Shown: positions 14,976-23,359, counted from the first letter of the stretch. The stretch: 43,997 bases of DNA from an uncultured bacterium (GCA_943914435.1 CALUBY010000002.1:1-43997), one strand, 5' to 3'. The notes: generated from the sequence alone by a model not told the origin. Numbers and translations are program-made.

Positions 14976-17714
14976 TTAAGATAGGTAACGCGCTTTTATA
15001 TGTGCTTCAACTGTAGCACGGTCACGTCCATACGTAAGATAGGAAAGTTCACGTAAGTCATCCACCTGATCGAGGTTCCCTTCATTCAAGCTCAGGGTAT
15101 GAATGTTGAAGGGTTTTTGCGGAACTCCCCCTGCAAGCATGCGCAGGTATGCGTTTCGGTTTTCAATATTCGTGAAGTCTGCGGCAGTAAACGTTGGCTC
15201 AAAGAGTTTGCCAAAAAACTCTCCGTCTTCCTGCCCCACACGAAACACCGCCATTGACCCCACGTTACCAAATATCGCATCACGAATCTTTTCATCAATC
15301 TGTGCCAGGTACTGGTGAGCAATAGTAAGCGATAGCTTGTACTTGCGAGCCTCGGAGAGAATGCCAGGAATTGAGTTCGTTGTTATGTTCTGGAACTCAT
15401 CGATATAGAGGTAAAACGGCGGGAAGTCAGCGCGGGGATCATCTGCACGCGAGAGCGCTGCCATAAAGAGCTTGCCCACAATAATGAGTCCAAGCAGGTT
15501 TGCATTACGCTCACCAAGCCGGCCCTTCGAGAGGTTCACGAGCAGAATCTTCTTGCTATCAATAACATCACGGAAGTTAAATGAGCTTTCCTGCTGACCA
15601 ATGATAGGACGCATGAAGTCGCTACCCGTAAATTCATCAAACTTGTTTGTGATGTACGGCACAATATTCTGTAGCGACGCTTCCCCCTCTGCTTTTGTCG
15701 CAATCTCCTGCCAGAACTGATTCACAATAGGATTATTGCTTCGCGCAAGCTTGTAGTTACGGAACTCAGCATTCGAGAGCACGCGACCAATATCCATGAG
15801 CGTTGATCCGGACGCAGGGTCCTCCATAACAAGCTGGGTAGCATTGCGGAAGTACTGCTCGAATGCCGGGCCCATAGACTCAGGTACGTCGCCATAAAGC
15901 TGACGGAATATAGCGAGCATTTCGTTCACAATGAACGTCTTCTGCTCAGGACGCTTCGGATCGTACTCAAGCATATTGAGACCAAACGGACGGTCAATGT
16001 TTGCGGGGTCAAAGTAAATGACATCCTCATACCGTTCAGGAGGCACGGTCGCAAGCACATCGAGTATGTCGTTGCCGTGGGGATCAATAAAACAAACTCC
16101 CTTTCCGTCTTTAATATCTTGCTCAATAAGCGTACGCATAAAGCCCGACTTTCCGGTTCCCGTTTGGCCAATGACATAAAGGTGTCGAAGGCGGTCTTGA
16201 TCTGCGAGCTTTATGGTCGCTGTTCCTCCACGATAGGTGTTTGTGCCAAGCGTAATGCCCTCTTTGGGAAGCCCGACCGGCGCTGCAGCGCCTGCGAAAC
16301 GCGCTTGCTTCAGGTTTGGAGTCGATTCTATGCCTGACGGTGGGAAATGATAGAGCGTCGTAAGCTCACGAAGTGATAGGGGGAGAACAGTGCTTGAGCG
16401 ATACAAACGGAACGTGTAGTCCCGCAGAAGCTGCTTCAGCGTTGCCTTACTTGGTCGACGAAACTCAATGCGGTTTCCAAGCGTGTTATCAAACTGATTA
16501 AACGAAGATTCGAGCTCACCAAGAAGCTGGTGGGTGCGGGCATGGTCACGCGTGGATACCGCAAGACGAATATTTGTCGCAACAATCGGTGCAGCGATTT
16601 TCTTCTCAACCATAGCAATCGCCTTCTCGTCGACGGTTTGCGATGCGGGCAGTTTCTTTTTGGTGAAGAGGAGTCCCGCTGCCTCGCGCGCAAGGTCTCC
16701 CACAAAAGTCTCAGGCAGATTAAACGCCCGTGAACGGTGTTCGCCATCACGAAGTGCATGAAGCACCTTACGATAATGGTCAATGTAATGATTGCCTTCA
16801 GGCTTAAAGATGATCTGAAGCGCAGCACCTTCGCCCTCCGTCGCAACTTTTGCGAATGCGTTGAGGATCGAATTAATCGGGTCGTAATCAAAGTCCTGAT
16901 AATCCTTCAACGGAAGCATTGGCTTATCCTTAAGCTCAGCGACCGAAGCGAGCTGAATACCGTCTTCAAGGAAAATATTGTAATCGTTTGGCTGTGGAGT
17001 CAGATGCGCATGAGGAAATATGGCAAGAAGCTGGTTTTGAAAGAGGTCGCGCTTCGTATTTGGTACAGCCGCATAAAACATAAGGCTCGACTCGTCTACC
17101 GGCATCGCAAGCTCAAGGGTGCAGTACGCAGGCTCTCCTCGTTCAGGATGACCAACGGCGAGCATGCCAGAGTAAAACTGCTCCATAGAGGAGATAAGTT
17201 CTTTCAGGGTGCGTGCTCGCGACTCTTCTGAAGTGTTTGTCTCAGGAAGAGAAATCTCATACAGGGTCATATGAAGCGCCTTCCACTCAGGCTGATTCTC
17301 CGACAAGCCCTTTGGTTGCATACCAACTACCAAATACTGCACCAGAAAGCGATGGAAATCGTCTTCAAGGTGCGCATTATTCAGTTTTGCAAGAATAGTG
17401 AACGCGTTATGAATACCCTTCTCCTCCATGACGCCTCGCAGCTCAGCAATCGTCGCGTCATTTTGCTCGGGATCAAGATTGAGCGTCAGTGTTTCTGCAT
17501 GTGCCGCTGCTTCTTTATCAGATATTTGATAGTGAGGGGCGAGCACGTGTTCTGGGCCCGTCATGCGGTGATGAAGAACACGCTCGTGCGCAATGTCAGC
17601 AAGTGGTGTCTCGCGACGTATAGAAGCGAGCTCGGCTTCTTTCTGTGCTATTTGTGCACGCAGGTACGCAAGCTCGTCCTGAGGCGATTCAATCGGTCGT
17701 ATCGGTCCCTCCAT
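14976..17714 (-). CDS. VirD4/TraG-like type IV secretion family ATPase
   Basis: 912 residues. The C-terminal half is a DNA-translocase-type ATPase: Walker A IGQTGTGKSGFMRTL (about residue 530), Walker B FYLYIDEFQNI (about 770), and a TraG/VirD4-like tail (EARKYKLSLTIAHQYL, AIFGNVGSMAVFRVGQED). The N-terminal half begins with a coiled coil (residues 9-37) and has no recognised domain or membrane segment. It heads a four-gene operon with a scaffold-like protein, a small acidic protein and an FKBP. No relaxase, VirB4 or other secretion gene is nearby. TATACT lies 7 nt before ATG, so a leaderless start is likely. Confidence 0.9.
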   Translation of the reverse strand: MEGPIRPIESPQDELAYLRAQIAQKEAELASIRRETPLADIAHERVLHHRMTGPEHVLAPHYQISDKEAAAHAETLTLNLDPEQNDATIAELRGVMEEKGIHNAFTILAKLNNAHLEDDFHRFLVQYLVVGMQPKGLSENQPEWKALHMTLYEISLPETNTSEESRARTLKELISSMEQFYSGMLAVGHPERGEPAYCTLELAMPVDESSLMFYAAVPNTKRDLFQNQLLAIFPHAHLTPQPNDYNIFLEDGIQLASVAELKDKPMLPLKDYQDFDYDPINSILNAFAKVATEGEGAALQIIFKPEGNHYIDHYRKVLHALRDGEHRSRAFNLPETFVGDLAREAAGLLFTKKKLPASQTVDEKAIAMVEKKIAAPIVATNIRLAVSTRDHARTHQLLGELESSFNQFDNTLGNRIEFRRPSKATLKQLLRDYTFRLYRSSTVLPLSLRELTTLYHFPPSGIESTPNLKQARFAGAAAPVGLPKEGITLGTNTYRGGTATIKLADQDRLRHLYVIGQTGTGKSGFMRTLIEQDIKDGKGVCFIDPHGNDILDVLATVPPERYEDVIYFDPANIDRPFGLNMLEYDPKRPEQKTFIVNEMLAIFRQLYGDVPESMGPAFEQYFRNATQLVMEDPASGSTLMDIGRVLSNAEFRNYKLARSNNPIVNQFWQEIATKAEGEASLQNIVPYITNKFDEFTGSDFMRPIIGQQESSFNFRDVIDSKKILLVNLSKGRLGERNANLLGLIIVGKLFMAALSRADDPRADFPPFYLYIDEFQNITTNSIPGILSEARKYKLSLTIAHQYLAQIDEKIRDAIFGNVGSMAVFRVGQEDGEFFGKLFEPTFTAADFTNIENRNAYLRMLAGGVPQKPFNIHTLSLNEGNLDQVDDLRELSYLTYGRDRATVEAHIKARYLS

Positions 17715-17763
17715 ACCTAGTAGTATAGAGCATTGAGGTCAGGAATCATGCGAAGCTCCGAGG

Positions 17764-17798
17764 ATAAAAACGGCGACGTGTAAACACGCCGCCGTTTG
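17764..17798 (-). terminator. Intrinsic terminator after purC
   Basis: On the minus strand the stem AAACGGCGGCGTG / CACGTCGCCGTTT (one G-T pair) has a TTTA loop and ends in a T run. It begins 20 nt after the purC stop. Confidence 0.85.
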
Positions 17799-17818
17799 AA
17801 ATATGCACCGTTAACTCT

Positions 17819-18643
17819 TCACATGATCCGGTCAACCAGACCGGGCAGCCGTTTCGAGAGTGTCGCCATGTCTTGGAATTTCCGAAGCGTCTCGTCGACA
17901 CTTTCACCCTCACGATACCCTTGCTTATCCTCGTACGCACCTTCGTGCGTGCGAATCCGCCAGGAACCGTTGTCGATGTCATCGGCCAGAAGCAACCCAC
18001 GGGTGGGATGCATACCGAACTCGACTTTTATATCAACAAGTCGGCGCTCAAGTATCTCAAACGCCGCCCTAAGAAGACGTGCCACAGATGTAGCCGTTTC
18101 CTCCATGAGATTGATGGTATTTGAGATATCGTTAACCCCACGAGGGAAGATATCCTGAAGCGAGAGCACCTGAAATGCTTTCTGCCACTCGAGGGTCGTG
18201 TGCGGATCATAGAGATGCGCATCGTTCCCTTCAATACGAAGCAAGGGATCGTCACAGGGGAACACCTGGTCTTGGTACATCTTATCCTTAGTCTTCAGAT
18301 AGAACTCCACGAGGGGTTCAGGAAACGGATCACCCTTCGTGCTCATGGGATGTCTCTCAAGATACGACCCGTCAGCCTCGAAGCGAACGACCACCTCGAG
18401 CGGTATCATCGTGCACAGATGCATGAACAGCATCGTGTCGTCATCACGATCACGCCCGATGAATGCCGTCCGAATGCCGCACTCGTTCAGCAGTGTGAAC
18501 ACGTTTGTAATCGTCTCAGCTGAAGCTCGAGCCTTACCTTCGACGATGTCGCGACGCGCACCGTCCCCTGCGGTAATGTCTTCTTTAATCTTCACGTGCG
18601 CAATCTGTATGCGGGTGATGATTTTTGTCTTTCCTTCTGTCAT
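17819..18643 (-). CDS. purC: SAICAR synthetase (phosphoribosylaminoimidazole-succinocarboxamide synthase)
   Basis: Makes SAICAR from CAIR, aspartate and ATP in purine biosynthesis. 274 residues from the chosen start. Family landmarks are TEGKTKI, ITAGDGARRDIVEGKA, EVVVRFEADGSYLERHP, FPEPLVEFYLKTKD, VDIKVEFG and LLADDIDNGSWRI. An upstream ATG at 18664 would add seven residues, but only the ATG at 18643 has a Shine-Dalgarno (AGAGGG, 7 nt before). No other purine gene is nearby. The gene is flanked by terminators on both sides and has its own promoter, so it is a stand-alone unit that could be used in partial salvage or could have been acquired. Confidence 0.92.
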   Translation of the reverse strand: MTEGKTKIITRIQIAHVKIKEDITAGDGARRDIVEGKARASAETITNVFTLLNECGIRTAFIGRDRDDDTMLFMHLCTMIPLEVVVRFEADGSYLERHPMSTKGDPFPEPLVEFYLKTKDKMYQDQVFPCDDPLLRIEGNDAHLYDPHTTLEWQKAFQVLSLQDIFPRGVNDISNTINLMEETATSVARLLRAAFEILERRLVDIKVEFGMHPTRGLLLADDIDNGSWRIRTHEGAYEDKQGYREGESVDETLRKFQDMATLSKRLPGLVDRIM

Positions 18644-18666
18644 CTCTATACCCTCTTCTGACATGA

Positions 18667-18707
18667 GGGACCAAAGGTCCCGGGACTGTTCCGGCAGGAC
18701 TATAGCA
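18667..18707 (-). promoter_or_regulatory. purC promoter and leader hairpin
   Basis: On the minus strand an extended -10, TGC TATAGT (18699-18707), is followed by a leader containing the perfect hairpin GGGACC-TTT-GGTCCC (18667-18681), which sits between the promoter and the Shine-Dalgarno. The hairpin might influence translation of purC. It does not match a purine riboswitch that I can recognise. Confidence 0.4.
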
Positions 18708-18726
18708 TCAATAGAAGTACAACACG

Positions 18727-18758
18727 AGAAAGACCCGCTCTGTAGAGCGGGTCTTTCT
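18727..18758. terminator. Bidirectional intrinsic terminator
   Basis: A perfect 14-bp stem AGAAAGACCCGCTC / GAGCGGGTCTTTCT with a TGTA loop and T-rich ends on both strands. It lies 13 nt after the holin-like gene and ends its transcript before purC. Confidence 0.85.
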
Positions 18759-18771
18759 TATCTCTCACGTA

Positions 18772-19101
18772 CTACTTTCGGATTGCTCCAAAGAGCCCGG
18801 ACACAAGAGCCACAACGATACCGAAGAAGAATGCCGGCCAGAACCCTGCCACCATGAATCCCGGCACGATAAGTCCGGCAAGCATGATAAGAAGAGCGTT
18901 TACCACGAGCGAAAACAACCCGAGCGTAAATATATTCAGCGGCAGCGTAAGCAGGTTAATAATCGGCTTGAAGAATATATTGATGATACCGAGTACTACC
19001 GCCAGCACGAGGGCCCCAATAAGGGTTACCTCAATACCCGGAATCAAGTACGCTGCAATACCAATTGCGAGCGCTGAAACTATCCAATGGACTATAGTCA
19101 T
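18772..19101 (-). CDS. Phage_holin_4_2 (YvlD-like) membrane protein
   Basis: A 109-residue integral membrane protein with about four hydrophobic segments. The pattern IFFKPIINLLTLPLNIFTLGLFSLVVNALLI (in short blocks: FFKPIINLLTLPLNIFTLG and LVVNALLI) is typical of the YvlD/Phage_holin_4_2 family found in many non-phage chromosomes. Its role is unknown; it is not evidence of a prophage. It is a single gene closed by the bidirectional terminator. Confidence 0.88.
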   Translation of the reverse strand: MTIVHWIVSALAIGIAAYLIPGIEVTLIGALVLAVVLGIINIFFKPIINLLTLPLNIFTLGLFSLVVNALLIMLAGLIVPGFMVAGFWPAFFFGIVVALVSGLFGAIRK

Positions 19102-19187
19102 GCGTTAAGAGTGTTAGGAATTACCAACTTTTATACTCTAAGCATACTCTATACGAATGAAGGGTTCATGAGCCTTGGTGCACAGCG

Positions 19188-19859
19188 TTAACGCGCAAAA
19201 GAAAAAGAGGAAACAATGGCATCGAGGGCTGCGTACTCAGAAGCAAGAGTCTCGTCTGAAATGTCGCTAGAGCTTGGTGCATCTTCTCGGTACGAAGACC
19301 CCGTACGCACCTTCTCCATAGCAATACATGAGTTCTCAAACACGGTCCGATACGAAATCCCCTCTGCGTACTGCATCATGCCTGCACTCTGAAACGAGAA
19401 CGCACTCCAGGTGTGGCCTTGTATGATGACATCCGGAAGTTTTGTCTCGCCCTGCTCCTCTGCCGCTTCTTTGCAGCGAGCAACCTCATCAGGATCAGAC
19501 GACGCACCGATGCGCACCATTGCATTAAAGTAGCGAGGATAGGCAGTATCGTTTGTTACCTGATACGGCACTATCGCAACAACCGGCACTCCCTCTCCTG
19601 TCGGTAATGCATGTGCGCGCCACAAAGACCCAAGATGATAGCCTGGATCAAACTCATACGAAACAAGAGCGTCGTCAGGGTAAAAAAGGGAGAATCCATA
19701 CGTACCATTGGTATAGATTGAAAGCCCGGGAGTTAGGTCAGGGGGAGGCGTGACGGAAACACTCCGTACTTCCTTGCTCGTATCAAGCAAATACCAGCTT
19801 GCCCCTCCGCCAATAGCAATGAGAGCAAGAACAAACGCAACGAGCATGAGTCGATTCAT
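19188..19859 (-). CDS. Membrane-anchored protein of the sigma-factor operon
   Basis: 223 residues from the chosen start, with one N-terminal membrane anchor (about residues 4-23) and an extracytoplasmic domain (IYTNGTYGFSLFYPDDALVSYEF, in short: YGFSLFYPDD) of unknown function. It has two conserved-looking Cys residues. A longer frame starts at 19898, but TATACT lies exactly 6 nt before the ATG at 19859, so that start is preferred. It follows the 141-residue gene and is the last of the sigma/anti-sigma cluster. Confidence 0.75.
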   Translation of the reverse strand: MNRLMLVAFVLALIAIGGGASWYLLDTSKEVRSVSVTPPPDLTPGLSIYTNGTYGFSLFYPDDALVSYEFDPGYHLGSLWRAHALPTGEGVPVVAIVPYQVTNDTAYPRYFNAMVRIGASSDPDEVARCKEAAEEQGETKLPDVIIQGHTWSAFSFQSAGMMQYAEGISYRTVFENSCIAMEKVRTGSSYREDAPSSSDISDETLASEYAALDAIVSSFSFAR

Positions 19860-19898
19860 ACAAAGAGTATAGTGCATGACGCACCAAACACTCGACAC

Positions 19899-20324
19899 TT
19901 ACAGACGATATATGTCATTCACAAGAACTAGATCGTTCTTAACCGTGCCACTGACACGAACGCGCTGGTCGGTTTGAAATGATAGCTCGGGCTGATTGGT
20001 TGCACATGGCAAGTTAAGCTCTGCACATTTTGCCTGACCATCAAACACCAGTCGCTTAGTCTTTACCTGAGGCTTCCCCTGCTCGCTATAATGCGTATAG
20101 AGAAGATACATCGTACCTGTTTGACTCTGGGTTTCATCAAGAAGAAGTGTCCCCTCCTCCTGGAATAATCCTTCCTCAGCCTCCGGCGCAAGGAGCACTG
20201 ATGCAGACAGGGTTGAACCTTCTCCTAGACGAGACAATTCACTCGGTGCCGACCTACCACTTGCCCACACCCAAAGCCCCCCAATAACAAGGACAAGGGC
20301 TAGTACTTTTACGAGTGTTTCCAT
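19899..20324 (-). CDS. Membrane-anchored protein of the sigma-factor operon
   Basis: 141 residues, with an N-terminal anchor (about 5-22, VLALVLVIGGLWVWASG) and a small beta-rich outer domain that includes Cys residues (QAKCAELNLPCATNQPE) and ends RVSGTVKNDLVLVNDIYRL. Family not recognised. It lies 54 nt after the anti-sigma gene on the same strand and is probably part of that regulon's output or sensor. Confidence 0.75.
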   Translation of the reverse strand: METLVKVLALVLVIGGLWVWASGRSAPSELSRLGEGSTLSASVLLAPEAEEGLFQEEGTLLLDETQSQTGTMYLLYTHYSEQGKPQVKTKRLVFDGQAKCAELNLPCATNQPELSFQTDQRVRVSGTVKNDLVLVNDIYRL

Positions 20325-20378
20325 AGTGTGAACACGATATCAAAAACGTCTTGTGCTTTTCGTGAAGCACCACCGACG

Positions 20379-21401
20379 CTAGCGCGTGCGGAATGGTGAG
20401 AAAAAGCGGAAGGCAGGAGAACCAGAGCCACGCTCTGGAGTTGATGTTGCAATCTCAATCTCCGTAGTGGTTGTTGCGGTAGTAGTGGCGGTTGTTGTGG
20501 CGGTGGTCGTTGCACTACTCATGACACTCATAAGCATCATCTCCTCAGGCTGCTTCGTTAAAAAGAGTACCGGGGACGCAGTGTTTTCAGACACCTCAGA
20601 GTCGTCATGTGAGCGCATCGTGGCAAGAATAGATACCTCACCCTCTTCACTTTCTGCGAGCACATCAAGAGCGAGTGCTGAATCAAGGCGCTCACGTGTT
20701 GTTGCAAGCGACCGTGACTTCTCCCTCACCTGAGCAGCAAACGTATTGGCGGGAGTTTCAGATACTGCAATCATCGTCCGCTCAACCGAGTCCGAAAGAG
20801 AGGTATCGACCGCAGCAAGGGCAATTTCATTTACTTTTGCCGTGAGTTTTTGTTCAAGGTCACTTCTGACCGCGAGCGATACAGCGATATCACCCTTTGC
20901 TTCAAGGGTACCCGTCTCTTTTGCAAGAGCATCGACATGCTCATTAAATCGCGCAGCAAGCTCGACAGCGTTCTTCTCATCGAGCTTTCCTGCCGATGAC
21001 AACGTTACGGCTTCATCCACTCGGCGAGACGCGTAGCGTGCAGCGAGTTCAGCACGTCCTTCGGTAGAGGTGGTGAGCGCAAGAGCAATAGGCTCAGCCA
21101 CCGCAACCTTCATGGGATATAAAATGTCGCCCGGCACCGCCTTCTCACTCGCAAAACTTGCCTGAGTGCCTCCGGCAACGATAAGAACGAGCGCAAGTGC
21201 ACCAGCGTACAGGCTTCGTGAGCGGATCCAGAGTATAGAAAAAAGAGGAGTGGACACTCGTGAGCGTGTCTGCGGAAGCACATGGAGATCAGTGTATGCC
21301 GAGAGCTCTTCGCGCATACGCTCGCGCGTAGTAGCAGAAAGAACCACGCTTTTGAACGCGTGCAGCACATCAATAGGATTACGTTTCGGTGAATTATTCA
21401 T
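20379..21401 (-). CDS. DUF5667-type transmembrane anti-sigma factor
   Basis: 340 residues. The N-terminal cytoplasmic part (about 1-65) should bind the sigma factor. One membrane segment follows (about 69-88, LYAGALALVLIVAGGTQASFA), then a DUF5667-like outer domain starting SEKAVPGDILYPMKVAVAEPIALAL (short block AVPGDILYPMK) and running through long helices. Near the C-terminus is a Thr-rich repeat of four ATTT units, then a basic tail. Its ATG overlaps the sigma-factor stop by 8 nt, which implies translational coupling and a sigma/anti-sigma pair. Confidence 0.85.
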   Translation of the reverse strand: MNNSPKRNPIDVLHAFKSVVLSATTRERMREELSAYTDLHVLPQTRSRVSTPLFSILWIRSRSLYAGALALVLIVAGGTQASFASEKAVPGDILYPMKVAVAEPIALALTTSTEGRAELAARYASRRVDEAVTLSSAGKLDEKNAVELAARFNEHVDALAKETGTLEAKGDIAVSLAVRSDLEQKLTAKVNEIALAAVDTSLSDSVERTMIAVSETPANTFAAQVREKSRSLATTRERLDSALALDVLAESEEGEVSILATMRSHDDSEVSENTASPVLFLTKQPEEMMLMSVMSSATTTATTTATTTATTTTEIEIATSTPERGSGSPAFRFFSPFRTR

Positions 21402-21900
21402 GGGTATGCATGAGAGTGCGGACTTTCTTTAGGGCGCGATTGAGACGTACCGACACGACGTTGGTGGATTCTCCGGTAACCTGAGCAATCTCCTTTGGCG
21501 TAAACCCTTCAACGTACCGCATCATAATAACTTCACGCGAGGGCTCATCAAGAGTTGAAATGACGTTGAGTGCTTCTTTCATTTCAGCCTCACGCGTTAC
21601 GTCAGGTGCGTCTTCGCCCCTAAACTCAATACCAGTATCGGTTATCTCATCGAGAGACGATTCTCTCTTTTTTCGGTACCAGTCAATCACAAGGTTCCGG
21701 GCAATAGTATAAAGAAGCGCTCGCTCGCTTCGCATAGAAGTACCCTCCCGCAGTGCCTGCCAGAAGCGCGTAAACACCTCCTGGGTAATGTCCTCAGCAA
21801 GCTCTTTCGTACTTACCTTAAACACACAGAATCTATAGATATCGTCCGCGTAGGCGTCGTATATCTGTAGAAAATAGGCCTTTGTTTCCTCGTGGTCCAT
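21394..21900 (-). CDS. ECF-type sigma-70 family factor
   Basis: 168 residues from the chosen start (MDHEETKAYF). Region 2 spans about 12-75 with DIYRFCVFKV, AEDITQEVFTRFWQAL and YTIARNLVIDWYRKKRE. Region 4 near the C-terminus has PSREVIMMRYVEGFTPKEIAQVTG and a helix-turn-helix ending VSVRLNRALKKVR. There is no region 1 or 3, as in extracytoplasmic-function sigma factors. The open frame extends 156 nt upstream, but that part does not resemble protein. It is coupled to the anti-sigma gene downstream and likely responds to an envelope signal. Confidence 0.9.
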   Translation of the reverse strand: MDHEETKAYFLQIYDAYADDIYRFCVFKVSTKELAEDITQEVFTRFWQALREGTSMRSERALLYTIARNLVIDWYRKKRESSLDEITDTGIEFRGEDAPDVTREAEMKEALNVISTLDEPSREVIMMRYVEGFTPKEIAQVTGESTNVVSVRLNRALKKVRTLMHTHE

Positions 21901-22000
21901 AAAGTATGACGTACCGAAAGACAGACTCTTAGCACACCCGTGTGAGGTGTGCGTTGGGGACCCGTTGTCTTCCCGTCCTTCCATACTCGCACATGCCCTT
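21901..22000 (-). promoter_or_regulatory. Probable leader of the sigma-factor operon
   Basis: An extended -10 candidate TGC GAGTAT (21983-21991, minus strand) lies about 80 nt before the sigma start. The leader contains a 7-bp hairpin GCACACC/GGTGTGC (21932-21952). No Shine-Dalgarno is evident, so how the sigma gene is translated is unclear. Confidence 0.35.
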
Positions 22001-22045
22001 GGGTCGAGCCAACCCACCCACCTGGACAAGAGAATGTGGACCCAA

Positions 22046-22088
22046 AAAAAGAACACCCGCGACCTGTCGGTCGCGGGTGTTCTTTATT
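22046..22088. terminator. Bidirectional intrinsic terminator
   Basis: Stem AAAGAACACCCGCGACC / GGTCGCGGGTGTTCTTT with a TGTC loop, A/T runs on both sides. It lies just beyond the stop of the gene at 22093 (minus strand). Confidence 0.85.
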
Positions 22089-22092
22089 ACTC

Positions 22093-22566
22093 CTACTTCT
22101 TAACCGCCTTCTTAACCGCCTTTGCTACCTTCTTAGGAGCAGCCTTCTTGGCAGTCTTCTTTGCTGAGGTTGTTGCCTTTTTGGCAGCACCACGCAGTTC
22201 CTTCTTTACGCTCTCCCAGTTGCTCTTCAGCTCGGTAACCGCAGCACGAAGATCACCTGGAGTAACGTCGTCAAGTCCCTTGTATGCCTTTGCTGCAGTA
22301 TCAACTACTACCGCAATGGCCTTCTCGTCGAGGTCCTTCAGTTTCTTTGCCTCACGAACAACATCGTTCTTGAGTCCCTTTGCCCACTTCTGGGTAGCGT
22401 TGCGATGCTTCTTCGCATCCTTCGTACCATAGAAGTAGTACCCCGCTGCAGAAGCAGCAGCGACAGCAGCAAGTACACCTGCACCTATCTCTGCTTTCTG
22501 CATACCACTCATCTTATTCGAGGTCTTCTTTGCCGGAGCCTTCTTTGCGGTCTTCTTAGTTGCCAT
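22093..22566 (-). CDS. Lys/Ala-rich protein, histone H1-like ends around a membrane-like segment
   Basis: 157 residues. Both ends are Lys/Ala-rich repeats (KKTAKKAPAKK at the start, AAKKATTSAKKTAKKAAPKK near the end) like bacterial histone H1 tails. Between them is a hydrophobic Ala-rich segment (about 27-46, GAGVLAAVAAASAAGYYFYG) and a helical middle, an arrangement reminiscent of YtxH-type proteins. It may link DNA or RNA to the membrane; this is inference. TAATCT lies 6 nt before ATG. It is 20 nt after the 94-residue gene. Confidence 0.8.
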   Translation of the reverse strand: MATKKTAKKAPAKKTSNKMSGMQKAEIGAGVLAAVAAASAAGYYFYGTKDAKKHRNATQKWAKGLKNDVVREAKKLKDLDEKAIAVVVDTAAKAYKGLDDVTPGDLRAAVTELKSNWESVKKELRGAAKKATTSAKKTAKKAAPKKVAKAVKKAVKK

Positions 22567-22586
22567 ACACGTAGATTACAAAATGA

Positions 22587-22871
22587 TTATGATGATGATT
22601 CCTTCTTAGTACGACGCTTTGGTTTTACGAGACCTGTAAGAAGACCGAGCATTTGTCCTGCCTTAATTGTTTCTCGCTTCACCGTAGCGCGCACTTCCCG
22701 GATGTCATCCCGGATCCCCTCCGCTTCTTCCTGAACGATTTCAGACACCTCGTCTACCGTCTTAAGAATGCGCAGGAGCCGGATGAGCACCATCGCCAAG
22801 AGTACAGACACTAAAACAATCGCGACGGTTGCCACGACGAAGAAAATATCCATCTTGAGAAAGTCATCCAT
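22587..22871 (-). CDS. Small single-pass membrane protein with coiled coil
   Basis: 94 residues: a membrane segment (about 9-30, FFVVATVAIVLVSVLLAMVLI) followed by a charged helix (EVSEIVQEEAEGIRDDIREV) and a basic tail (KPKRRTKKESSS). The layout resembles DUF948/YtxG-like small membrane proteins. It precedes the Lys/Ala-rich gene by 20 nt, so the two are probably one operon. Confidence 0.75.
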   Translation of the reverse strand: MDDFLKMDIFFVVATVAIVLVSVLLAMVLIRLLRILKTVDEVSEIVQEEAEGIRDDIREVRATVKRETIKAGQMLGLLTGLVKPKRRTKKESSS

Positions 22872-22939
22872 CCGTACTCGTATGGTAGCCTGCCTAGCGT
22901 TGGACGCAAGTAGGGATGTGTATAAGCACAGAGGAGAGT

Positions 22940-23359
22940 TTAGGAAGGAATATAGATAGTATTGGCTCGCCAGTGCTCAATAACCGTTCCGCTCGGAAGA
23001 AAGAGGTTTTCGGGTAGTTCGTCGACACCATACCATTTCCAGTTTGCTGCCTTCTCAGGTTCTTTGCAGATAGGCTCACCTGACTTCCATTCAGCGGTCA
23101 TGCCGATAGTAATAAAGTGCTTTCCATACACCCGGTCGCTACTCACGCATACCATATCCTTCACAACGATATCGGTTAGCCCAGTCTCCTCCTCCACTTC
23201 CCGCCTCGCGGTGTCTTCAAATGATTCACCGTGTTCCATGTGACCACCCGGCAAGCTATACGACCCAGCCCCATGACTTGCGAGTCGTTCGCACAAGAGC
23301 ACCTTTCCCTCTTTGAGAATAATCACTCCTACACCCACCTTTGGTCGTTCGTGTTCCAT
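22940..23359 (-). CDS. Nudix hydrolase
   Basis: 139 residues. An intact Nudix box GGHMEHGESFEDTARREVEEETGL (given as GESFEDTARREVEEETG) supplies the catalytic glutamates that bind Mg2+ for cleavage of nucleoside diphosphate-linked substrates. The fold resembles NUDT15/MutT-type nucleotide pyrophosphatases (VGVGVIILKEGKVLLCER at the start). The exact substrate cannot be told. TGG TATACT lies exactly 6 nt before ATG and there is no Shine-Dalgarno. It diverges from the pseudouridine synthase gene. Confidence 0.93.
   Translation of the reverse strand: MEHERPKVGVGVIILKEGKVLLCERLASHGAGSYSLPGGHMEHGESFEDTARREVEEETGLTDIVVKDMVCVSSDRVYGKHFITIGMTAEWKSGEPICKEPEKAANWKWYGVDELPENLFLPSGTVIEHWRANTIYIPS

Noticed and set aside
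18772..19101. Prophage suggested by a holin-like gene
   Set aside because: Phage_holin_4_2 proteins are common chromosomal membrane proteins, and no other phage gene is present.
20386..20733. 115-residue plus-strand ORF rich in Val
   Set aside because: The Val runs are the reverse reading of the Thr repeats in the anti-sigma gene.
21901..22056. N-terminal extension of the sigma factor
   Set aside because: The extra 52 residues do not resemble sigma proteins and cover a hairpin-containing leader and the edge of a terminator.
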